From Acidimicrobiales bacterium (GTDB taxonomy: Bacteria > Actinomycetota > Acidimicrobiia > Acidimicrobiales > Iamiaceae): 64,000 nucleotides of DNA. The stretch lies in assembly GCA_035547835.1 (NCBI GenBank), contig DASZTW010000005.1, positions 806,001 through 870,000 on the forward strand, given 5' to 3'. The notes below the pieces were generated by a model. That model saw nothing but the letters and a program-made list of their open reading frames with translations, had not been told where the DNA came from and did no database searches. The translations under genes and the position numbers were made by a program. Below, piece after piece: positions 57,463 to 64,000 of this stretch; position 1 is the first letter of the stretch, and every line of letters starts with the position of its first letter.

Positions 57463-58767
57463 TCAGCCGACGTCGGTGGCGAGCAGGTCGTCGAAGGTCT
57501 CGCGACGGATGACCAGCCGAGCGTCACCGTCGGCGACGAACACCGCTGCGGGCCGCGGGAGCCAGTTGTAGTTCGACCCCATCGACCGGCCGTACGCGCC
57601 GGTGACCGGCGTGGCGATCACGTCGCCCACCGCCAGGTCGGCCGGCACCGCGGCCTCGTGGACCAGCACGTCGCCCGACTCGCAGTGCTTGCCGACCAGG
57701 CGCACGGACAGGCCGCGGGAGGCCGCGAGCGCACGGGGCAAGAACGTCTCGTAGCCGCTGCCGTACAGCGCGGGACGGGGGTTGTCGATGAACCCGCCGT
57801 CGCACGCGACGTACGTGCGGATGCCGGGCAGCTCCTTGATGGTGCCCGCGGTGTACAGCGTGACGGCCGCAGCTGCCGCGATCGCGCGGCCCGGCTCCGC
57901 CGACACCCGGGCCGTGATGCCGTGGTGCTCGCACGCGAGGCGCACGACTGTGCCCCACTCGGTGATCGACGGAGCCGTCTCGCCCGCGACGTACGCCACG
58001 CCGAGCCCGCCGCCGATCGACAGCTCCGGCAACCCCAGCGGCACCACGAAGGGGGCCAACGCTTCGACGGCCTGCTCGAAGAACCCGGCCACGAACACTT
58101 GCGAGCCGATGTGGGCGTGGATACCGACCAGCTCGACAGAGGCAGCGCCTTGCGCACGCTCCACCGCTCGGGCTGCGTCGCCGGACACCAACCCGAACCC
58201 GAACTTGGAGTCGTCCTGGCCCGTCCTGACGTACTCGTGAGTGTGTGCCTCCACGCCCGGCGTGACCCGCAGCAGCACGCGGGCGACCCGACCGTCGGAC
58301 GCGTGTAGCGCGTCGAGGCGGTCGAGCTCGTCGAACGAGTCGACCACGACGCGCCCGACGCCCGCCTCGCGCGCCGCGACCAGCTCGGCGGTCGCCTTGT
58401 TGTTGCCGTGCACGACGATGCGGTCGGCCGGCACCCCCGCCGCCAGCGCGACACCCAGCTCTCCCCCGCTCGCCACGTCGAGGTGCAGGCCCTCTTCGTA
58501 CACGAGCCGCGCCATCGCGCGGCACAAGAACGCCTTGGTGGCATACGCGACACCGTCGCCGAACGCGGCGAGCGCCTCGCGACAGCGGCTGCGGAGGTGG
58601 GCTTCGTCGTACACGAACAGCGGGGTGCCGAACTCGGCCGCGAGCTCGAGCGTGTCGCACCCGCCGATGAACAACTGCCCTGACGACCCGACGGCCGCCG
58701 TGTCGGGTAGCAGCTCCCGCGGCAGCGGCGTCCCCGACGGCCGAGACCCCGGCTGCGGGGCGCTCAC
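57463..58767 (-). CDS. lysA: Diaminopimelate decarboxylase
   Basis: Makes lysine from meso-diaminopimelate. The 434-residue fold-III PLP enzyme shows VAYATKAFLCRAMARLV with the PLP Lys, GVEAHTHEYVRTGQDDSKFG, ELVGIHAHIGSQVF, the glycine-rich LSIGGGLGVAYV, SAEPGRAI, and KHCESGDVLVHEA with the cross-subunit Cys-Glu. The GTG at 58767 overlaps the argS stop (GTGA). The order argS-lysA-hom-thrC is a standard actinobacterial cluster. Confidence 0.97.
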   Translation of the reverse strand: MSAPQPGSRPSGTPLPRELLPDTAAVGSSGQLFIGGCDTLELAAEFGTPLFVYDEAHLRSRCREALAAFGDGVAYATKAFLCRAMARLVYEEGLHLDVASGGELGVALAAGVPADRIVVHGNNKATAELVAAREAGVGRVVVDSFDELDRLDALHASDGRVARVLLRVTPGVEAHTHEYVRTGQDDSKFGFGLVSGDAARAVERAQGAASVELVGIHAHIGSQVFVAGFFEQAVEALAPFVVPLGLPELSIGGGLGVAYVAGETAPSITEWGTVVRLACEHHGITARVSAEPGRAIAAAAAVTLYTAGTIKELPGIRTYVACDGGFIDNPRPALYGSGYETFLPRALAASRGLSVRLVGKHCESGDVLVHEAAVPADLAVGDVIATPVTGAYGRSMGSNYNWLPRPAAVFVADGDARLVIRRETFDDLLATDVG

Positions 58768-60365
58768 AACGACTCCGGTGCGGACACCCCGAGGAGGTCC
58801 AGCCCGATCGCGAAGCCGACCCTCGCGGCCTCCACCAGCCACAAGCGTGCTTGGGTGACCTCGGCCGGGATGTCGTCGCCGACGACATAGCAGTCGTGGT
58901 AGAAGCCGTGGAACGCGCCGGCCAGCTCGCGCACCCAGGTCGTCACTTTGTGAGGTGCCCGCTCCTTGCAGGCGAGCTCCACCACGTCGGGCAGGTCGGC
59001 GAGCGACCGCAACACGTCGAGCTCACGCTCGTGGGTGAGCACGGCGAGCTCGACTTCCGCCAGCGGCGCCCGTGCCACGCCGGCCTCCGTCGCACGGCGC
59101 AAGATGCCGTGGATCCGGGCATGGGCCATCTGCACGTAGAAGACCGGGTTGTCCATGCCTTGGCTGACCACCACGGCCATGTCGACCGTCTGGCGCGAGT
59201 CGATCGACTGCAACAGGTACGTGAGCCGAGCAGCGTCGGTCCCGGCGATCTCGACGATGTCGCGCAGCTCGATGACCGTGCCGGCGCGCTTCGACAACTT
59301 CAGCGGCTGCCCGTCTTGGAGCAGGTCGACCATCTGCGTGATCTCGACATCGAGGGAGGCAGGGTCGTGGCCCAGCGCTTGCATCGCCGCGCGCATGCGG
59401 GCGACGTAGCCGTGGTGGTCGGCGCCCCACACGTTGATCAGCCGGCCGGCACGGGAGAACTTGTCACGGTGGTACGCGATGTCGGGCAGGAGGTACGTGA
59501 ACTCGCCGTCGCTCTTGATCAGCACGCGGTCCTTGTCGTCGCCGTAGTCCGACGACCGCAGCCACGTCGCACCGTCGGCTTCGTAGACCACGCCGTGGTC
59601 TCGCAAGTCGCGCAGCGTGTCGTCGATCGCGCCGGCGTCGACCATCGACTTCTCGCTGAACCACACGTCGAAGCGCACGTTGAACGAGTCGAGCACCGCC
59701 CGCTGGTCCGCGAGCGCGTGCTCCTCGCCCCACTCCGCGGGGTCGACCCCGTCGGGCATGTCGGCTGCCCAGTCGACGATGTACTGGCCCTGATAGCCGT
59801 CCTCGGGCGGTTCGGCGCCCGACTTCCGGGCGGCCAGCGACTCGCCGAAGCGCTGCATCTGGACGCCGCGGTCGTTGATGTAGAACTCCCGCGTCGCCGC
59901 ATACCCGCACCGGTCGAGGAGCCTGGCCACCGAGTCGCCGTGGGCGGCGCCGCGGGCGTGGCCTGCGTGCACCGGACCGGTGGGGTTGGCGCTCACGAAC
60001 TCGACGATCACCGTCGCGCCACCACCCAGATCGGGCGCCGCGTAGCGGTCCGGACCCGCGGTGACGACATCGGTGAGCACGTCGTGGAGCCACGACTCAC
60101 GCAAGTGGAAGTTGACGAAGCCGGGGCCGGCCAGCTCGACGCGCTCGACGTGCGGCGGCGGCGCGGCGTTCAGCGCGTCGGCCACTTGCTGGGCGAGCTC
60201 GCGGGGGTTTCGTCCGCCCCGTTTAGCCGTGGCCAGCGCGACGTTCGACGACCAGTCACCGTGCTCACGACGGGCTGGTCGCTCCATGCCGATCTCGTCG
60301 GGCGGCTCGACACCTGCCGATGCGAGCGCCACGCGCAGCTGCTCGACCAGATCGTCGCGGATCAC
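58764..60365 (-). CDS. argS: Arginyl-tRNA synthetase
   Basis: Class I synthetase of 533 residues. The ArgRS-specific N-terminal domain (VEQLRVALASAGVEPPDEIG) is followed by the HIGH motif in SANPTGPVHAGHARGA, FYINDRGVQMQRFGESLAAR, the DIAYHRDKFSRAGRLINVWG region, the KMSKS equivalent LKLSKRAGTVIEL and the anticodon-binding helical domain. The GTG at 60365 is chosen because AAAGGAG lies 6 bp upstream; a longer frame starting ten codons earlier has no ribosome site. Confidence 0.97.
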   Translation of the reverse strand: MIRDDLVEQLRVALASAGVEPPDEIGMERPARREHGDWSSNVALATAKRGGRNPRELAQQVADALNAAPPPHVERVELAGPGFVNFHLRESWLHDVLTDVVTAGPDRYAAPDLGGGATVIVEFVSANPTGPVHAGHARGAAHGDSVARLLDRCGYAATREFYINDRGVQMQRFGESLAARKSGAEPPEDGYQGQYIVDWAADMPDGVDPAEWGEEHALADQRAVLDSFNVRFDVWFSEKSMVDAGAIDDTLRDLRDHGVVYEADGATWLRSSDYGDDKDRVLIKSDGEFTYLLPDIAYHRDKFSRAGRLINVWGADHHGYVARMRAAMQALGHDPASLDVEITQMVDLLQDGQPLKLSKRAGTVIELRDIVEIAGTDAARLTYLLQSIDSRQTVDMAVVVSQGMDNPVFYVQMAHARIHGILRRATEAGVARAPLAEVELAVLTHERELDVLRSLADLPDVVELACKERAPHKVTTWVRELAGAFHGFYHDCYVVGDDIPAEVTQARLWLVEAARVGFAIGLDLLGVSAPESL

Positions 60366-60464
60366 GCTGGCTCCTTTGCCGTCGGGGACGCCCATGATCC
60401 CCGAGCGGGCACCACCGGCGAAATCCCATTCAGGACTCGCGCGGAGCCCTCGACCGCGGTGCCC

Positions 60465-60830
60465 TCAGGAAGCGAGGACCCGCTGCACGCGTTCGAGGAG
60501 ATCGAGCGGCTCGAACGGCTTGGTGATGTAGTCGGCCGCGCCCGCTTCGAGACCCGCCCGCACGTCCGCTGTCTGCGCCTTGGCCGACAAGAGGATCACC
60601 GGGATCTCCGCCAGCGCGCCGTCGGCCTTCAGGTCGGCAAGCATCTCGAGGCCGGACCGCCGGGGCATCATGATGTCGGTCACGATCACGTCGGGCCGGC
60701 CCTCCTTCGCCTGGGTCAGCCCTTCGAAGCCGTCCTTCGCCGTCACCACGGAGAACCCCTCGAGCTCGAAGTTGACCTCGAGCAGTTGCAGGATCACCGG
60801 GTCGTCCTCGACCACCAATACCGTCGCCAC
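60465..60830 (-). CDS. Single-domain response regulator
   Basis: A 121-residue CheY-like receiver without an output domain. The acidic pocket EDD is in VLVVEDDPVILQLLE, the phosphoryl Asp in DVIVTDIMMPRRSGLEML, the switch Ser in PVILLSAKAQTADV and the Lys in ADYITKPFEPLDLLERV. The start is GTG at 60830; the nearby ATG is out of frame. No kinase gene is adjacent, so its partner is unknown. It is the first gene upstream of argS on this strand, 99 bp away. Confidence 0.9.
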   Translation of the reverse strand: MATVLVVEDDPVILQLLEVNFELEGFSVVTAKDGFEGLTQAKEGRPDVIVTDIMMPRRSGLEMLADLKADGALAEIPVILLSAKAQTADVRAGLEAGAADYITKPFEPLDLLERVQRVLAS

Positions 60831-60923
60831 GCGGGCATCGTACCGTCCGCTCCGGTCAGGGGGCCTTCCGTGTCGTTCGGCGGATCGGCAGCGGACGGTG
60901 ACGCGGTAGCGTGTGACACCCCA

Positions 60924-60995
60924 GCCCTCGTAGCTCAGCGGATAGAGCATCGGCCTCCGGAGCCGTGTGCGCAGGTTCGAGTCCTGCCGAGGGCG
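60924..60995 (+). tRNA. tRNA-Arg (anticodon CCG)
   Basis: The acceptor GCCCTCG (60924-60930) pairs with CGAGGGC (60988-60994). The D arm is GCTC...GAGC, and the anticodon loop CTCCGGA (60955-60961) gives anticodon CCG. The T arm is GCAGG-TTCGAGT-CCTGC (60971-60987). The outermost anticodon-stem pair reads U-U. The CCA end is not encoded in full. It reads CGG codons, frequent in this GC-rich DNA. Confidence 0.94.
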
Positions 60996-61037
60996 CAGCT
61001 GCTAGCCCTGGCCTGCAGGTCAGCGGACTCCGGAACG

Positions 61038-61072
61038 CCACAAGGATCTCAAACGCACCGAGATCCTTGTGG
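61038..61072. terminator. 13-bp hairpin downstream of tRNA-Arg
   Basis: Perfect arms CCACAAGGATCTC (61038-61050) and GAGATCCTTGTGG (61060-61072) with a 9-bp loop, 43 bp after the tRNA. It is likely the tRNA transcript terminator, although no T-run follows. Confidence 0.55.
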
Positions 61073-61135
61073 GAGCGGTGTGGGAGCAACGCCGAACTGC
61101 GCGGTGCCGTTGTCATCGCTGCAGGCGGATGGGGC

Positions 61136-61155
61136 AACGGCCCGCGCGGGCCGTT
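61136..61155. repeat. 20-bp perfect palindrome
   Basis: AACGGCCCGCGCGGGCCGTT is a full 20-bp self-complementary sequence with no loop, between tRNA-Arg and the TetR gene. In the GC-rich context part of this may be chance. It could be a protein-binding site. Confidence 0.6.
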
Positions 61156-61230
61156 CCCGGCGAGCAACAGCGGACGTCCGTTGCGGTCGTAGGCCCCGGC
61201 CTCCCTGGAGATGCTCCGCCTTGTGAGATG

Positions 61231-61244
61231 AATGACGAGTCATT
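61231..61244. promoter_or_regulatory. Candidate TetR operator at the regulator's 5' end
   Basis: AATGAC-GA-GTCATT, perfect 6-bp arms, lies 14 bp before the ATG at 61258. Short AT-rich palindromes like this, directly before TetR-family genes, are often autoregulatory operators. If translation began at 61228 the site would be inside the gene. Confidence 0.45.
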
Positions 61245-61257
61245 TACTGTCACGGTC

Positions 61258-61863
61258 ATGGGTCGCGTCAAGGGGCTGAGGCCGGAGGACACCCGGCGCC
61301 GGGTGGTGGACGGCGCTGCCGACGCGTTCGCTGCGTTGGGGTACGAGGGGGCTCGGGTCACGGACATCGCCACCGCCGCCGGGCTGAGCAGCGGGGCGAT
61401 GTACAACCACTTCGGGTCCAAGGCCGAGCTGCTGGCCGCGGTGGTGGAGAGCCACGCGTGCAACCACCTGGGTGACTGGTTCGACACCGGTGCCGCGACG
61501 AGCGTGCTCGACATGATCCGGTCCTACGGGACCCAGCTCGGCAGCGGCTCCCAGCCGGCGGCACCCTTGCTCATCGAGGCAGCATCGACGGCCCGGCGGG
61601 ACCCGGAGGTGCTGGCCGTCCTCAGCGAGCAGGTGACGATTCGCGAAGCGGTCTTCGCCGAGGCGCTCGCCGAGGCTCAGGCCAACGGCGAGATCGCCGA
61701 GGAAGTCGACGCTCGCGCCGCGGCCCGGTTCATGTTCATGGTCCTCATGGGCTCTGCCCTCGTACAGGCGATGGAACTGCCGGTGCCCGCGCCGGCGAGC
61801 TGGGAATCGCTCATGGAGCGCGTCGTCGACGCGTTCCGACCCGAGGAGGAACCGCGACCATGA
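61258..61863 (+). CDS. TetR-family transcriptional regulator
   Basis: A 201-residue regulator starting MGRVKGLRPEDTRRRVVDGA. HTH region AFAALGYEGARVTDIATAAG and LSSGAMYNHFGSKAELLAAV at about residues 22-60; the C-terminal ligand-binding domain is helical. An in-frame ATG ten codons upstream (61228) is possible, but would put the operator-like palindrome within the gene. The stop overlaps the nitroreductase start as ATGA, so it probably controls that enzyme. Confidence 0.88.
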   Translation: MGRVKGLRPEDTRRRVVDGAADAFAALGYEGARVTDIATAAGLSSGAMYNHFGSKAELLAAVVESHACNHLGDWFDTGAATSVLDMIRSYGTQLGSGSQPAAPLLIEAASTARRDPEVLAVLSEQVTIREAVFAEALAEAQANGEIAEEVDARAAARFMFMVLMGSALVQAMELPVPAPASWESLMERVVDAFRPEEEPRP

Positions 61864-62558
61864 CCACCGACCCCTTCGTCGCCCCCACCCTCGAGGAAGC
61901 CCGCGAGCGGCTGCGGATGCCGATGGTCGACGCCATGCAGACCCAACGAGCAGTGCGCCGCCTTCACACCGATCCCGTCGACCTCGAGCTGATCTACGAG
62001 CTGCTCGAGCTGTCGATCAAGGCGCCGACGTCGTCGAACTCGCAGGACTGGGTGTACGTCGTAGTGACGGACCGGGCCCAGAAGGAACGCCTCGGTCGCG
62101 TTTATGTGCCGATCGCGAAGCGCGTGGGAGCGATCGTCGGCGAGCGGGCCAGCGAACAGGACCGCCGGGCCATGGCACCCGGACTCTGGCAGGCCGAGCA
62201 CTTCGCCGACATCCCCCTGTTCGTGATCCCCTGCTACCGCAGCAACCTCAAGCACCGCTCCGTTGGGTGGCCGCAGCTGTCGGTGTCCTCCTACTACGGG
62301 TCGGTCTATCCGGCAGTGCAGAACCTGCTGCTGGCCTGCCGGGCCGTAGGGCTGGGCGCATCGCTCCAGACCCTGCCCATCGCCTTCACGCCACTCGCCA
62401 AGCAGGTGCTCGGGCTGCCGAGGAACCTGAACCCGGTCTGCGTGATCCCCATCGGGTGGGCAAAGGGCAAGTACGGGTCCACGACCCGCGCGGCGATCGA
62501 GGACGTCGTCCACATCGACCGCTATGGCAACCAGCCCGCCCGCGCTGACCGGGGCTAG
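61860..62558 (+). CDS. Nitroreductase-family FMN oxidoreductase
   Basis: A 232-residue flavoprotein of the nitroreductase fold. The N-terminal FMN-binding region is AMQTQRAVRRLHTDPVDLEL, then SIKAPTSSNSQDWVYVVV, and the middle carries SYYGSVYPAVQNLLLACRAV and LGASLQTLPIAF. It ends with the usual IPIGWAKGKYG loop. Members reduce nitro groups, quinones or F420-like substrates, so the substrate is open. It is coupled to the TetR gene by ATGA. Its stop overlaps the decayed oxidoreductase on the other strand. Confidence 0.9.
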   Translation: MTTDPFVAPTLEEARERLRMPMVDAMQTQRAVRRLHTDPVDLELIYELLELSIKAPTSSNSQDWVYVVVTDRAQKERLGRVYVPIAKRVGAIVGERASEQDRRAMAPGLWQAEHFADIPLFVIPCYRSNLKHRSVGWPQLSVSSYYGSVYPAVQNLLLACRAVGLGASLQTLPIAFTPLAKQVLGLPRNLNPVCVIPIGWAKGKYGSTTRAAIEDVVHIDRYGNQPARADRG

Positions 62559-62790
62559 GAGACGAGGACGATCTTGCCGAGCTTGCCGCCGGCGGCGAAG
62601 TGCTCGCAGGCGGCGGCCGCCTCGGCCATCGGGTACGGCGTCGTGGGCCGTGGTGAACGCCTCGGGGAAGCCGCCCGCAGCGCGGCACCCCCGCCGTGCA
62701 GGCTGCCGCCGAGATCGGCGCCCACCACCTCGACTGCACCGGGGAGGGGCCGTTCATCCGCGACGGCTTCGAACGCTCGGGCCCGCTGAA
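62555..62790 (-). pseudogene. Remnant of a zinc-type/quinone oxidoreductase (MDR family)
   Basis: Pieces of a medium-chain dehydrogenase/reductase are readable on the minus strand in the right order but not in one frame: GAVEVVGADLGG (N-terminal, near 62730), AGGFPEAFTTAHDAV (near 62640-62680, the strand before the cofactor domain) and a C-terminal end PMAEAAAACEHFAAGGKLGK followed by IVLVS and TAG. The cofactor-binding middle, some 150 residues, is missing between the last two pieces. This is a deletion-decayed gene. The family assignment rests on these short matches. Confidence 0.55.
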
Positions 62791-62888
62791 CGCTCGGCGG
62801 CGAGCACGCTCTCGGCCAGACGTTCTGCCGGCGTTGCGGGCGCGACGCGAGCGGACACGCGAAATGATCGACTCGCCCGCATCCGGGT
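62559..62888. other. Non-coding gap holding only the oxidoreductase remnant
   Basis: About 330 bp between the nitroreductase stop and the LCP-family stop. Apart from the remnant up to about 62790, I see no gene, RNA or clear hairpin. The frames on both strands look non-coding. Confidence 0.5.
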
Positions 62889-64000
62889 TCAGCTGCAGCT
62901 GACACCGGCGGGGGCGGTGTCGGGGGGAACCCGGCCCAGCACCGTGGTCGACGTGGTCGTGGTCGAGGAGCTCGACGTGGAGCTGCTCGACGACTCCGAC
63001 CCCGACCCACCCAGGCCGCCGGCGGTCGTCGACGTGGCATCTGGTGCCACGGTGCTGGCCGACGAAGCGGCGCCGCCGGTCGTCGCGGCTCTGGGATGGG
63101 CCTCGACCGTGGTGAAGTCGGTGCCGGTGATCAGCGCGACGGTGCCTTCTGTCTGGCGCGAGTCGGGCACGAGCTGGGGCACCACCGTCAGCGAGCGAGC
63201 CAGCAGGTCGGCCTGCGCGCGGTCGTCAGGCGCGTAGCGGATCATGGTGTGCGACTGGATCTGCGAGTAGCCGAGCGTTGCGGCGTTGCCGACGCTCGTG
63301 ACACCGAACCCGACCTTCTCGAGCGCGCCCGCCACGTTCGACGCCTGCCCCGCCTGGCCCGTTCCGTTGTAGACGCCGACCGACAGGAACGAGGCCGACG
63401 ACTGCTGCTCGTCGTGGTTGCGGAACATGTTGAGGATCGGCTGCGCGGCGGCCTGGTCGATCTTCAGCGCGTCGGACCCGTCGGGCGCGGGATACCACCG
63501 CGTGGCGGGAACGGTGTACGACTTCAAGTGCTCGGCGTCGAAGGACTGGAAACGGTCCGCGAGGCTCTTGAGCGTGCCCAAGCTGAAGCCTTGGTCGACC
63601 GTGACGGTGGCGACGAACGCCGAAGCCAGGTGGTCGAGCTCGGCGGGGTGGGTCAGGTAGCCCTGGCTGTTCAGCCGCGCGATCGCGTGCCGCATGAGGA
63701 ACTGCTGTCGTTTGATCCGCCCGAAGTCATTGGCTTCGTCGCTCACCCAACGACCGTGGCTGTTCTGGTACTGCAGGTGCCGCGACCGGGCGAAGGCGAG
63801 CGCCATGTCGCCGTCGAGCTTGACGCAGCCCGGTTGTTCGACGTCGAGGCCGGTGTTGCGGTCGCGCATGGCGGTGTCGAAGTAGACCGGCAGCCCGCCG
63901 ATCGCGTCGACCAGGCGCTTGAAGCCCACGAAGTCGACTTGCATGAAGTGGTTGATGGAGATGCCGAACGTGGTGCTGATCGTGTCGGTGAGCACTTGCG
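62889..64000 (-). CDS. LytR-CpsA-Psr (LCP) family protein, C-terminal part
   Basis: LCP proteins transfer cell-wall polymers from undecaprenyl pyrophosphate to peptidoglycan outside the membrane. Visible are the end of the LCP domain (FMQVDFVGFKRLVDAIGGLP, LDGDMALAFARSRHLQ, DFGRIKRQQFLMRHAIARL), then a LytR_C domain (about SASFLSVGVYNGTGQAGQAS to ALITGTDF), then a Ser/Thr-rich tail. The N-terminal transmembrane segment lies beyond the right edge. The tail runs to the stop without a further domain. Confidence 0.9.
   Translation of the reverse strand, partial: QVLTDTISTTFGISINHFMQVDFVGFKRLVDAIGGLPVYFDTAMRDRNTGLDVEQPGCVKLDGDMALAFARSRHLQYQNSHGRWVSDEANDFGRIKRQQFLMRHAIARLNSQGYLTHPAELDHLASAFVATVTVDQGFSLGTLKSLADRFQSFDAEHLKSYTVPATRWYPAPDGSDALKIDQAAAQPILNMFRNHDEQQSSASFLSVGVYNGTGQAGQASNVAGALEKVGFGVTSVGNAATLGYSQIQSHTMIRYAPDDRAQADLLARSLTVVPQLVPDSRQTEGTVALITGTDFTTVEAHPRAATTGGAASSASTVAPDATSTTAGGLGGSGSESSSSSTSSSSTTTTSTTVLGRVPPDTAPAGVSCS

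Noticed and set aside
60924-62790. Integrated element with attachment site in tRNA-Arg
   Set aside because: I looked for a repeat of the tRNA 3' end downstream and for an integrase gene and found neither within the window.

Overview
The window is GC-rich chromosomal DNA with dense coding on both strands, many GTG starts and at least ten 4-base ATGA/GTGA stop-start overlaps. Gene content points to a free-living actinobacterium: the GlgE maltosyltransferase pathway, MurA with Asp in place of the catalytic Cys, a Rho with a long disordered insert, an F1Fo operon led by two small membrane genes, and MeaB. The class Acidimicrobiia is my best guess from overall gene style; that placement is inference. 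I see no rRNA, CRISPR array, insertion sequence or prophage.

Layout. 1-7044: alpha-glucan metabolism (mak, treS, glgE in one minus-strand operon, glgP divergent). 7055-16230: mixed single genes (enoyl-CoA hydratase, a phytanoyl-CoA dioxygenase-like enzyme, meaB, an unrecognised polytopic membrane protein, murA, an MFS transporter with an N-terminal extra domain, a lipoprotein, a small hydrolase). 16244-22323: glutamate synthase gltD/gltB. 22671-25690: two exported proteins (a Tat-dependent PhoX/DUF839 protein and a CHAP-domain protein). 25948-33196: a catabolic-looking block (P450, two TetR regulators, a D-aminoacylase-type amidohydrolase, an FAD oxidoreductase, an epoxide-hydrolase-like enzyme), with a perfect palindromic operator and related half-sites. 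33284-35272: glpX and a 2H-phosphoesterase/GNAT-like fusion. 35459-42689: the full ATP synthase operon. 42844-53229: wecA, glyA, rpiB, a low-molecular-weight phosphatase, a thiolase-like gene, a tsaC-type gene, prmC, prfA, rpmE and rho. 53460-60365: threonine/lysine biosynthesis (phosphoglycerate-mutase-like putative homoserine kinase, thrC, hom, lysA) and argS. 60465-64000: an orphan response regulator, tRNA-Arg(CCG), a TetR-nitroreductase pair, a decayed oxidoreductase and the start-truncated end of an LCP-family gene.

How genes work together. TreS, Mak and GlgE convert trehalose to maltose, maltose 1-phosphate and alpha-1,4-glucan, while GlgP degrades glucan. GltB and GltD form NADPH-dependent GOGAT. 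Hom, the PGM-like protein and ThrC would complete aspartate semialdehyde to threonine if the PGM-like protein is the homoserine kinase. PrfA is the substrate of PrmC, and they are adjacent.

The most unusual signals are non-coding or very short: three copies of a palindromic element with compensatory arm changes at gene 3' ends (25816-25860, 25911-25953, 34315-34355); a 48-bp in-frame tandem repeat before the phytanoyl-CoA dioxygenase-like gene that encodes a possible 53-residue repeat peptide overlapping that gene's start; a nested hairpin at 7865-7918; and the palindromic operator at 27369-27396 with half-sites 3 kb away.
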